Positions 47,121 through 58,825 of a stretch of 64,000 bases of DNA are shown piece by piece. Where the stretch lies: positions 646,044 through 710,043 of the forward strand of contig NW_006768780.1 of assembly GCF_000204055.1 (NCBI RefSeq), given 5' to 3'. The notes beneath the pieces are model-generated. The model had not been told where the DNA came from, searched no databases, and saw only the letters and a program-made list of their open reading frames with translations. Within the stretch, counting starts at the first letter, position 1. The number at the start of each line of letters is the position of its first letter. The DNA comes from Melampsora larici-populina 98AG31. Its lineage: Eukaryota; Basidiomycota; Pucciniomycetes; Pucciniales; Melampsoraceae. Position numbers and translations under genes: made by a program.

Positions 47121-50100
47121 ATGATTTCGAATCACTTTCTGAACCAAAACCCATTGGGCTCTTTGCCACCTGGTATCACACTGGGTTTGATTTCGGTTAC
47201 CGCTCAGACCATGGCGGGCGGTGACCTACAACCGGGTTCGAAAGATGCCTTCGCACTGAATACTCCAATGTAAGTTTACTTATCATCCAGTGTGCCACAA
47301 TTTGATTGCTGATCTTTTGTCCATCTCGTCTCCAGACCATCTATGCCTGGCACGCCAGGAGGAACCATGGGACACCATACGCCCAACGTTCAATCTATCC
47401 GACGTCATACTGCTGGTCATCGTGGTCCACTTCAGAAGATTTTGGTGGCAAACAGAGGTGTCAGTGGAATGCTCTTATCTCGAGCCAAATTCCCGCCAAG
47501 TGTGATTGGAGCTGATCGAAGGTTTGATCATCACAGGAAATTGCATGTCGTGTCTTTAGAACGGCCCACGAACTTGCCATGCACACTGTTGCTATCTATT
47601 CCCATGAAGACCGAATGAGTGCTCATCGCCACAAGGTCAAAACTATTGATGACCTCTCTCTTGTTTGATAAACACAAAAGACTCAATGCGTTTTAATTCC
47701 TCTCAGGCCGATGAAGCTTACATGGTCGGAAAAGGTCTCACCCCGGTTGGTGCTTACCTTGCACAGGACGATATCATTAAATTAGCCCTCGAACATGGTG
47801 TAGACATGATTCACCCTGGGTGGGTGTTTCCTTGCTTTTCATAAATCTATAACCAGAGTCTGACTGTCTTACCTCGATTCAGATACGGGTTCTTGGCTGA
47901 AAATGCCGAATTCGCCAAAAAGGTAGAAGAGGCTGGATTGGCTTTCATTGGTCCACAACCCGAGGTAATCGACGGGCTGGGTGACAAGGTGAAAGCTAGG
48001 ACTCTTGGTGATTCGATTTCCCTATCCCATCTTTGAATTCACTGAGATAAAATGGATAGCATCGCTTAATCCGCCCTACTCTTTGTTGATTAGCCATGAA
48101 GTGCGGTGTTCCAGTCGTACCTGGGACTGAAGGCGCGATTGCTAGCTATGACTTGGCAGATGCCTTCATCAAGGAGCATGGATTTCCCGTCATCATCAAG
48201 GCAGCCATGGGGGGTGGAGGACGAGGTATGCGGGTGGTACGTGCCGCAGAAGAATTCAAGGAATCTTTCGAGCGAGCTGTTTCAGAAGCGAAGGCGGCGT
48301 TCGGAGATGGGACGGTCTTTATTGAGCGTTTCCTAGACAAACCTCGTCATATCGAAGTACAACTCTTAGGGGATAGCGCTGGAAATGTGATCCATCTTTT
48401 CGAACGTGATTGCTCGGTTCAACGTCGTCACCAAAAGGTCGTTGAGCTTGCTCCTGCTTCGGAGTTGACCGACGAAGTGCGCTCGAAGATTTTGGAGGAT
48501 GCGAAGAAGTTAGCATCAGCTGTGAATTACCGTAACGCGGGGACTGCCGAGTTCCTTGTCGATCAACAGGGTCGTCACCATTTCATCGAGATTAACCCTC
48601 GTATTCAAGTGGAGCATACTATCACCGAAGAAATCACTGGAATCGATATTGTTGCAGCTCAAATCCAAATTGCAGCTGGTGCTACCCTTGCCGATTTAGG
48701 TCTCACTCAAGATGTGATTACGAAGCGTGGATATGCTATTCAGTGCCGTGTGACCACTGAAGACCCAGCGGCAGGTTTCCAACCAGACACCGGCAAGATC
48801 GAAGTCTACCGCTCAGCCGGAGGTAACGGTGTCCGACTGGATGCTTCCTCCGGTTTCGCGGGGGCTCAAATCACCCCTCACTATGATAGTTTATTAACCA
48901 AAGTCACAGTTCGAGGTGCTACTTTTGAGATTGCTCGTAGAAAAATGTTGAGAGCTTTGGTCGAGTTCCGAATCCGAGGTGTGAAGACCAACATTCCGTT
49001 CTTGTTCAGGGTCTTATCACATGAGACCTTTGTAGCGTGTCAAACGTGGACAACGGTCAGTGTTGAATAATCTTATCTTCAAACCCACTGGGCTTGTATA
49101 CTGACCCTCACTTTTTGCTCTTTCAATTGATTAAGTTCATTGATGATACACCAGCATTGTTCCACTTGATCAGCAGTCAAAACCGAGCTCAAAAGCTTCT
49201 CGGGTATCTCGGTGACCTTGTCGTTAACGGAAGTAGCATCAAGGGCCAACAAGGTGAACCTGGATTGAAGGAAGAAATTGTCATCCCACAGTTTGCCCAC
49301 CGAACCGATCCCGAAAAACCTCTCGATGTGACTCAGCCAAGTCAATTTGGCTGGAGAGAAATCCTCAAGACTCAAGGTCCTGCTGCATTTGCCAAGGCAG
49401 TGCGTGATTACAAAGGATGTCTGATCATGGACACCACTTGGCGAGACGCTCATCAATCTCTTCTAGCTACCCGTCTTCGAACCATCGATATTCTCAACAT
49501 TGCTCGTGAAACTAGTCATGCTCTAGCCAACGCTTACTCGCTTGAATGTTGGGGAGGTGCAACTTTCGACGTAGCAATGCGATTCCTCTATGAAGATCCA
49601 TGGGAACGACTTCGAAAGATTCGTAAACTAGTACCTAACATTCCTCTCCAAGCTTTGATAAGAGGAGCGAACGCGGTGGGTTATACTTCTTACCCGGACA
49701 ATGCCATCTACGAGTTTTCGAAAAAGGCTGTCGAGAATGGACTAGATATCTTTAGAGTCTTTGATTCTTTGAATTATCTTGACAATATGAAACTCGGTAT
49801 TGATGCTGCCAAACGAGCTGGAGGAGTGGTTGAAGCTACAATTTGTTACACGGGAGATGTAGCTGATCCAAAGAAGACAAAATACACTTTAGATTATTAT
49901 ATGAAATTTGCAGCTGAATTGGTTGCTGAGGGTATTCACGTGCTTGCGATCAAGGATATGGCAGGCTTATTGACCCCTCGAGCTGCAAAGATGTTCGTAC
50001 AATTTCCTTGAAGTGCAGGTACCTTGAGAAGGCTGATTCGGTTTGATTCTCCACAAATCGTTAGTCTGATTGGTAACTTGCGAGAAAAATACCCAGATTT

Positions 50101-51991
50101 ACCTATCCACGTTCACTCTCACGATACTGCCGGGATCTCCCTGGCGACGATGCTGCAATGCGCTGAATCAGGTGCCGATGTCGTTGATTGTGCAATCGAC
50201 AGCATGTCTGGAATGACCTCCCAATGTGCTATGGGCGCTTTGTGCGCTGCGCTTGAGCAAAACGGTCTCGGGACTGGAATCTGCTACGACGACGTCCAAG
50301 CTTTGAATGTATGTGTTCCAAGTTTAAAATTCAAATTCTTGAACCTGTTCACTGATAAAAGGGGACCTGTCTCGACAGCTCTACTGGTCTCAATGCCGAA
50401 TGCTTTACAGCTGTTTCGATGCTAACGTAAAAGCTAGTGACTCGGGTGTTTATGAGTTGAGTATCTGATCTGGGTAAAGCTGATCTTATGCGAAACTTAC
50501 AACGCTTCCTCTATGTGATTGTAGGCATGAGATGCCCGGTGGGCAATACACTAACCTCATGTTCCAAAGCCAACAACTTGGTCTTGGTACACAATGGGCT
50601 GCGGTGAAGAAAGCTTATGTACGCGGTTTCCTGCTCGATCACGCCATTGCCTCGCTGACTTGGCTATCTCACTTCCGGTTGCTCATAGATTGAAGCCAAT
50701 CAACTATGTGGTGATATTGTAAAGGTAACCCCTTCATCAAAAGTTGTGGGAGACTTTGCTCAGTTCTTGGTGTCCAACAAGCTCTCTAAGGCTGATGTCG
50801 AAGCACGAGCCGATAAACTTGACTTCCCTAACTCGGTGGTTGAATTTTTCCAAGGATATCTCGGTCAACCTGTGGGTGGATTCCCAGAGCCGCTACGTAG
50901 TCAAATCATTCGTGATAAACCTAGAATTGAGGGTCGTCCGGGTATCAGTATGGCACCATATAATTTCGATAAGACCAGAAAGGATCTTCAAGAGAAATTT
51001 GGAAAGAGTATTACCTCAACGGTTCGTTGTCTTTTTCAGACCTGGTGATGAAATCCAATTTCTGCAAATGCCGATTGACTTTTTGGCACCTTTTATAGGA
51101 CGTTCTCTCTTATTGCATGTACCCCAAAGTGTATGAAGAATTTAAAGAATTTTTGACCAAGTACGGTGACTTGTCAATTCTACCTAGTGCGTACATTTTC
51201 AATTTGATTTGAAATTCTTAACGTGATGAAGCTGAGCTGACATGGAGATGATAAATACAGCAAGATACTTCTTAGCTAAACCTGAAGTGGGTGAAGAGCT
51301 ACATATCTCGATCGAGCAAGGAAAGACTTTGATCGTGAAACTATTGGCTTCGGGGCCGGTCAAGTTCGTCCTTTTCGTGAAGTTGAACGCGAAGGGAACT
51401 TTGCTGACTTTTTACCACTTATTTCTCAATCTTGTGACTACAGCCCTGAGACTGGAGTAAGGGAAGTATTCTTTGAATTGAACGGTGAGACTCGAGCTGT
51501 ACAAGTCGAAGATCGTAACGCGGCTGTAGAAGTGAGTTTTTTACCACCTTGCTCGTTTACTTCGCCAAGTGCTATCTCTGAGTAATTGATGATGATTGAT
51601 GCTTTGAATTATCAGACGGCTCATCGGGAAAAAGCAACATCAGACCCAGGTTCAGTTGGATCACCAATGGCAGGTGTGGTTGTAGAGATTCGAGTTCAAG
51701 AAGGACACGAAGTGAAGGCTGGTGATCCAATTTGTATCATGTCAGCTATGAAGATGGAACAGAATGTTACAGCACCTGTGGGTGGTAAAGTTTCAAGAGT
51801 TGCCGTTGGACCTGGTGATAGTCTTGGATCTGGTGATTTGATTGTAGAGGTGAGCGTTTGTTGTGTTGAATATCTTGGCAAATCTCTTTCGGTTTCTATA
51901 TCCTCAATTCTCTCGCAAGGTGTAGGTTTACTGATGATACTCTCTTATTCCTCTTTTGTGATGACATCGAAAACAGATCAAACATAGCTAG
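47121..51991 (+). CDS. PYC: pyruvate carboxylase (biotin enzyme)
   Basis: Makes oxaloacetate from pyruvate, bicarbonate and ATP, refilling the citrate cycle and feeding gluconeogenesis. Sixteen exons: 47121-47269, 47336-47459, 47537-47635, 47707-47819, 47883-48007, 48094-49055, 49136-49992, 50065-50308, 50379-50455, 50525-50618, 50689-51021, 51099-51186, 51261-51363, 51444-51531, 51616-51849 and 51977-51991; 3,705 nt, 1,234 aa, phase closes. Domains: biotin carboxylase ([29 protein letters not shown]), carboxyltransferase ([31 protein letters not shown]) and the biotin carrier with the lysine in SAMKMEQ, ending in LIVEI. Fungal enzymes are cytosolic or mitochondrial; the N-terminal extension of about 80 residues is not a clear targeting peptide. 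Several donors are unusual (GTTCGT three times, GTTGAG once), yet each is the only choice that keeps conserved residues. Confidence 0.92.
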
Positions 51992-53296
51992 AATACGAAT
52001 TCCGCTAGACCACAAAAATGTTAAAAAGCTTGATACCAAGAATTTGAATTGCTTATTATCATGAATACAAGACGAAGTATAACAGTACAAAGAAAGTAAC
52101 TGCAAAATAGTTTGCAAGTATATCCAGAAAAAAATGTGTGCGATGTGAAATTATCAGATTTATCGATTGTAAAGTAGCACTTGAAGAAACAAGATGTGTT
52201 TTGTGAGAATTATAGTCAAGTTCTTTGTGTCATTTAAAATTTTCAACATCAATGTTGATGGCTTGAATGGCTCTGAGTGTTAAGATGTAGCTTGATAGCA
52301 ACATTGGCAAAACCAGGTCGAAATAGTTTGTTCGTACTTCCAGGTAGTCGCTCATTTTTTATTTTGAAGCTCAGCAGGGGCGAGGTTGAAGTGGGGTTCA
52401 TTTGAAGAAACATGAGCACAGCCCCTCACCTCCAAGTCATACCGCCACCGCTCCGCTCCGCAATCAGTTTTGGACCCCTTTGCAATGCGGAGCGCAAAGC
52501 TCTCAGTTGGGTTTTTTCTCTCAGAGTTGCGGAGCACTTTGAGCACCGTTTTTTGCTATGCCGCGCGCAATGTGGTGGTGGTTGCATTGTGCCCCTATAT
52601 TCCAACATTGTGCGCTAAGGTCACAGAAAGATCTTCAAGTCACTTGCAGCAGGCATTTGGATTTTTTTGGATGAAAGAAATCCAATCTGCACCAGGAAAA
52701 TACAGTTCACTCTGAAAGTGATATAATTTTGAGTTTTTGACTTCAAAAGTTAAATCTGGTGACGACAATTTTTTCACAAATCTGCCAATAAATCTTACAA
52801 CGGCTGTAATTTTTGCGCTCAGGAACGCAAAGTTTACAATAAATCACACTAAGACAATGGGTGCTCTTATCAACTTGGTAAACATAATCATTGTTATACG
52901 TCATCACTCTTTACCACTTTACCTTTTGTAAAGCTGTTGGAGTTTGTAAAAGATCTTCTTACCTTCCACATAATATATCTTATATTTTGTGATTCATCCA
53001 TTGTGTTAAAAACATCAATTTTCCTTCTCCTTTCCTTGAAAGCTTAGGTCAGTAACCCAATTACAGGAATTTTTTATACCGCCCATCCCTCCCTTGTTGA
53101 CTTAAAGGAGTGGTTTTTCTATCTTAATTGTTAGCTTTAGTGACCACCCCTCAGGGCCTTGTTGGTTTCTTGTTGCAATTTTGAGTCAGAGCCCTTGGGC
53201 CGTCCTGTGTTATTTTAGCAGTCTTCAATCAACTCAGACCTGTCCCAAAGTCTACGCTGCCAATCCAATTTCATTGAAAGGTCTCATGGGCTGTGG
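51992..53296. other. intergenic, no gene seen
   Basis: PC 3' flank, then a stretch with a GC-rich block (52420-52600) containing gctccgctccgcaat and gcggagcgc motifs. It may be an old element, but I see no target duplication. Short ORFs there are not supported. Confidence 0.45.
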
Positions 53297-53745
53297 CAAC
53301 TCTGCCACAAATACGATACTGGTATTGTATTGACAATACTCAGCAAAGTAATGGGTCTACAATACTAAGGAATCCAAGCCTCAGTAACGTACCTGTACCC
53401 TCAATACAATACTCAGTAAAGTATTGCAATGGCAATACTGTGCCGCCCATTACCTAGTAGCGTATCTTGTCACAATACCAATCAGATACTGATACTGTAT
53501 TGTAGTATCACACTCCCAGACACAAAAACACCAGAGATTGTATACTCAATACTTCCCTGGGCCCATTGTGGTATTGTACTTGGGGTGCAATACAATACTC
53601 AGTAAAGTAACACTATACACAATACTGCCAGGAGGATCAGGCAGTAACGTATTGTGGCTGTGATACTGATACTGACAATACGATACTAAAAAAAACTACA
53701 ATACCGTTACAATACCAATACTGGTAAAGTAATTGTGGCAGCGTT
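53297..53745. mobile_element. hAT-like MITE packed with caatact motifs, 449 bp
   Basis: Flanked by the 8-bp duplication ggctgtgg (53289-53296 and 53746-53753). The ends are caactctgccacaaatac on the left and, in inverse sense, aacgctgccacaattac on the right. Between them caatact/agtattg or close variants occur well over a dozen times on both strands. Repeated subterminal motifs like this are typical transposase binding sites of hAT elements. Non-coding. Confidence 0.75.
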
Positions 53746-53753
53746 GGCTGTGG

Positions 53754-56716
53754 TATAGGATGTGCTGGCTGCTATGATTTTGGAGGTCAGCTGTATACAG
53801 GTACAACACTAGCTGCACTGAAGTTGACTCTGAGAAAACCAATACCCAAGAAATTGAGAACAGAACCATTGCTTTTGATCCTGTATCTGTTTTCTCAAAT
53901 CTCTGGCAAAACCAATAACAATAAAATTGCAGGGAAGATATTGATTTTCACATAGAATGATAATTTTTATCTTTTATTAAACAATCTTTCACTGCAAGGA
54001 TATCATATTTCTCCATGTTAAAAAACGGTTGCATTTATGGAAAAATGGTTGACAAAAAATTGTTTCTGAAATTGTGGGCTCAGTTTTGCCGCAAGATTCT
54101 AAAAAAACTGGAGAGGAAGACAATGCTCATTGTCATGGGATGTTTCTTGAAGCATCTTACTCAGCTTAAACTCAGAAAGCAATTTCTGATTATTTTCTTG
54201 GTTTTTGGAAGCTCACAGGAGTTCAAAAAATCTGGAATTCTCAGGACAGATCAGGAATACTCTTTGCAATGTGCGCTGATTTTTTCCAATTTCTTGGTCC
54301 TTTTGTCTTGGATAGAGGAAAGGTATAAAATCAAGTTGTTGTTTGTTTGCCTTGGAAAATGCAAATGAATTTTGGGTCACAAATGCATTGATTTTTGACC
54401 TATTAATTGTCTTGGATGGTACTATTTGGCACCCGCTTGGATAATCCCCAAAGCCTGGTTCTCCAGGGCTTTACCTGCATCTTTTGTAGAAAACCCAAGC
54501 CCAGCTTGGCCAAATTACACCACAGCCACAGCTGATCTGGGCCCTAAACAAGTGAAACAGCCCTTTTATTCCATACCGGGCTATTGAATCACTGAACCTG
54601 GCATTTTGATCATGTAATCAGCTCTGAGTCAACATGTTTCACCCGCCAGGCATTCATTTTCCTTGTGTAAAATCTTGCTGAGCCTGTCATTTTGATTCTG
54701 ATCAAAGTCTACATAACCTCACTGACTGGACAACCATCAAACCCCTAGATCCCAGAAATCTCACAATGGTAAGTGGCTTTCTTCTGCTCTGAAAAGTTTC
54801 TTACATCACCTATCCATCCGTCCCTTCTCTCCTCACAGATACCAGTGCTGACAGAACTTCCCCTGCCTCTCTTGCTGTCCTTTACATCTATCATAAGCAG
54901 TCTCTCAACACAATATCTGATTTGGAGTTTATGAAGGAGTATTAGATTCTGCTTCCTCAAAATGGAATCAGTCAAGTTAAAGCAAGAGTAGGTCATCTCT
55001 TTTCAATGATTTTGCTTGATTGACTGCATTCACAGCTGACATTGACAATCTATCTTCTTCTAATGATAAATTCTGAAGCTTTGACTGCCTCTCTTATTTA
55101 TCCAGAGGACTTAATCAGGCAAATTGAGAAGACCATTGGGCCTGGCACTCCAACAGTACCTCATTCCAAAAATCTGCTTCAATCACAAGTGCAACATGGC
55201 CCCAGCTCTTTTTCTCAAGACTGACTGGAAATCAGATTCTCAGTCTTTTTTTGCAAAGACTCATCTTTGTTTGCTCAACATAGTCATCCTTTGCCAATCA
55301 AAAAACCTCAGCTCATTGAATCACAAAACCCATCAAACTCAAATCAAGGTCATCTATAATCCCCTCCAAAACTCTAAACCCCTCTGAACCTAGCAATTCT
55401 TTCTATGATTCTTTTTTTTTATTATGGACCATTGTTAGGTACATGAATAGGTGGAAATTAGAAACATTAAATGGTTTTGAAATCTTTTGATCAAAGATTA
55501 ATCAGTAGGTCAAATATTTATAAAAATGCATTAAGATTAATTTGAACAAGTTTTTCCAACATTGGATTTATTCGGATGGTATACTGTAGGTACCAAACCA
55601 ACTTTGAATCAGTTAAGTATCCAAATCCAATTAGCTAGTACATTTGAATAGTGCCCACCTTTACTATTACTTTATTCTGCTTATAATACAAATCATATTA
55701 AAGAAATATAGGATTGCCCTGAAGAAATTACAATTGAAATTTCTGGATTTTTGAACTTGAATTATAATTGGAGATCACCCTGTCTGTCAAACAAATTTGA
55801 GAGTTGTTTGTGTATATTAAGGTACGGATTCTTCAAGTACTGAACTTTCCAAAGTACATCCTTGTATTTGAGCCCTTTGAGCGGTGCTGGTGGCTTTGTT
55901 TGTTCACTCACTGGACAAGCAAACAGAGATCTGAACCCATTCACAGGGAGCAGCCCTGTTGAGCTCCAAACCAGGCTGCAAAAACACTGCTATCCAACGT
56001 CGGGGCTTCAGGTCTTAAAATGAGAGTCCAACATAGTACCATCCAATTGTCTCTAACAGATGGCCAGATAATGTTACATCCTTTGTTGTGTTGCAATTTT
56101 TTTGGGTGGTTTTGGAGCCTTGTACATCTGCAAGCAGCATTTATTAGTTTCAACAACTCACATGTGATGATTTACACGCTGAGCTGGGGAAATTGTCCCC
56201 AACTTATACTTTTTTTAGATTTTTTTTTCACCTTTGGAGGCTAAATTGTGTGAAAACGTATTGCATGCTTATGCATCATGCCAGGAAAATATTGAAAATT
56301 ACCAAACTGGGTGCTTAGATTTTTTTACATCAGGATAAATCTTCCAACAAGAAGAGCACAGCACAATTTGACTTACCTGATTTTTACAGTTTTTTTGGAC
56401 CAATATCACACACACCATTTGATCAATTCCTAGTTTCAATCATTTTTAACTATGGAGAAATACATTATCCTTGCAGTTTCTGTAACTCTTTGGAACAAAA
56501 ATTTGTAAGAGTTTGCTATTTGACAGCTTTGGAATAAGCCAAGACACACTTTTTTACCTTTTTGATCAGTTATGACACTTGAAGTTGGCAACAATGCCGG
56601 CAAAACAAACAAAACAAGGGTCACATAACACTGCAAACATTATTCAACTTCCACAAGTGGGCAGGAAAAAATGATTGGGAGTATGATTTGTCATAAAATG
56701 ATCTATCACTCCACAT
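53754..56716. other. gene-poor stretch
   Basis: Nearly 3 kb without a supported gene. A 117-codon ORF at 54015-54368 is lysine- and leucine-rich but shows no motif. An atg followed directly by gtaagt at about 54771 invites a gene model, but the next exon candidates stop early. No transposon ends were noticed. Confidence 0.4.
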
Positions 56717-57164
56717 CTGAGCCATAACACCCACACTACATATGTGTAGCAGGCTCAGTCAATATGTGGTTATCATGTACATACAGTTCTGCTCAGGTAT
56801 CTTCTCATCATGATAAGTTATCCATATGTAGTACATTCTGTAACTTTTTTTCAGATTGACAAAAGAATTCAAAAGATTGACTACATACACTGAATCAACA
56901 TTTTGGTGTAATCTCATCAACTCAACTGTATGTAACACCCTTTCTGTTAGTAAGAAATAGCTTCAACAATATTGACTGAGCAGCTACAGAATTATAAGTA
57001 GTGAATTTTTGGGACAATTTTTTCAGAGTCAAAAAAGTTACATGTGGTATAACATGTGATTTATTTATTCTGATGGGCAAAAAACTGAGCAGACCTGTAT
57101 GTACATGATGGACATGTATTTACTTAGCTTGCTGCACATACGTAGTGGGGGTGTTATGGCTCAG
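56717..57164. mobile_element. TIR element of unclear class, 448 bp
   Basis: The left end ctgagccataacacccacac and the right end match as inverted repeats over about 28 bp (ctgagccataacaccc.cactac.tatgtg). A target duplication is not clear. Non-coding, AT-rich centre. Could be a CACTA-like MITE with an imprecise end. Confidence 0.55.
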
Positions 57165-57959
57165 GTGTGCAGTATTGGATCCTTTTATAAAAAACTGTAC
57201 TATTGATCATTTTCCTCTTCCAACTTGGGGAAGTTGGATGATGTTCACAGTGATAACTCACAGAATTCTTTGATATGGCCTTGGGAATCCAAACAAATAG
57301 TATCAGTTATTGGGTTTGACAAGTTTATCCGTTTTCTGACCAAAATCACTGCAAATGAAATTTCTTTTGTCCAAAAAGTATTGATTTTTTTAAAGTATTG
57401 CTTTCTGCACAAATCAATTTTCTCAGAGTCAACTGTATATATGGCTGCCATGAGTGGCTACCATGGAGTGGTAAATGGCCTGCAATTAGCTTCCCGGGGC
57501 TATTGAATTCAGATATCTCTCATTCTTGTTACATTAATCACCATTCTACTTGTTGGCTTTGAGCATATTTCACTCTCTGTATTTTATTGTTCTTTTTGTT
57601 CCATACCTTTTGAGATTTGTTGGAGCTAATCCAAATGTAATTGATGAGACTCACAATTTTATATGCTTGCTTAACCTATGTCTAGAGAAATCATTCACTA
57701 TATAACAACTCTGTGTTTTTGATTTGTTTTTCTTCACTCAATGATAATCCTTTTGTCTTCTTATATGTGCCCATTCCCCTTTATCGCTGCTCAGTGCTCT
57801 TTAGCTGTAGCAACTTTATACATCACTAATGTGTGATTCTTACCAGGTGCCCATTTCTCTTTATCACTTCTTGATGATCTATAGCCATAGTGCTTTTATA
57901 CATTACTAGTAGATGATTCCTAGCAGTCACTTACCACATCCAACTTTCCAATCAATTAC

Positions 57960-58209
57960 TTGGAAATGTCAAATCACCATAAGACCTCTGAAGTCAAGGA
58001 CATACCTTCGTTGGAGCATGATTGGCAACAATGGTCCCCTTTTATGCTTGCACATCTTGCGGAGTGGGACCTTAATGCCATTGTTGATGGCTGTGAAGCT
58101 CCACCTGCTAAAGACGCCAGGGAATCTCTCAAAGCCAACTATTAAATACTTTGGGCTTCCAGGGTCTTTTGAAGCTGATGGTGAGTTGATCTTAATTAAG
58201 TTATACTGA
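57960..58209 (+). pseudogene. possible copia gag-like fragment
   Basis: A 61-codon frame (57960-58145) reads HDWQQWSPFMLAHLAEWDL, similar in spirit to the N-terminus of copia gag (a W..W pattern followed by a WDL block), and stops soon after. No other part of the element is near. The match is from pattern memory only. Confidence 0.25.
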
Positions 58210-58825
58210 TCAAATTGATTGACTTGTAATGTTTTGCACCTTACTGGATTCATAATTTTGGTTTCCTTGCAAATCTTAAGTAACTCAGAGTGCATTACCC
58301 ACGAAAGTGTCTTTTCTTGAATATAGCTTTCCTGAGTGGTATGATGTTTCTTTCAGTGTTTAAGCCTTTTATATTGGGATTCCTTTCACTCTGGTAGTTG
58401 TTAACTTACCATGTGGATTCCCAAAATGTGGGCTCATATGTTTTGGAAAGAGATGATTTGGTTTTGATTTATGTTCCTAGCTGAGTCATCATTCCACTCG
58501 AGAGCAAAAGATAGGTCCCGGTCTGGGTGAGATTTTCGAAGATCTTTTTGCATATATGACCAAAAGCCAATACCTGGTGTGAGGATCATGCAATGGAAAT
58601 TGCATTGATCATGGTGGTCTAATCACATTTTATGTACGCATTGGTCTCCATTGAAGATCCACCCAAAGAGACCAAACACAAGCGGTGCAAGGCCAGTAAA
58701 GGCATATGAGATGCCCATCTTGGTGACTTTCAATCTCTTTTGAAAAAACATATTTGCCACAAAAACTCCACATGAGCAATGAAACTCGTACAAACCATAA
58801 GATTGTTACTATTACACTTTACTTC

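Noticed and set aside
49985..50065. Apparent stop and frameshift in pyruvate carboxylase after the GLLTPRAAK segment
   Set aside because: A GTTCGT...TTAG intron (49993-50064) removes it and rebuilds the conserved alignment exactly, so the gene is not broken.
53297..53745. Repeated caatact motifs as a CRISPR-like or minisatellite array
   Set aside because: Spacing is irregular, both strands are used, and the block has transposon ends and a target duplication; the genome is eukaryotic.
54771..54985. ATG followed at once by GTAAGT, as a gene start with intron 1 after the start codon
   Set aside because: Every continuation from nearby acceptors meets a stop after fewer than 40 codons and resembles no family.
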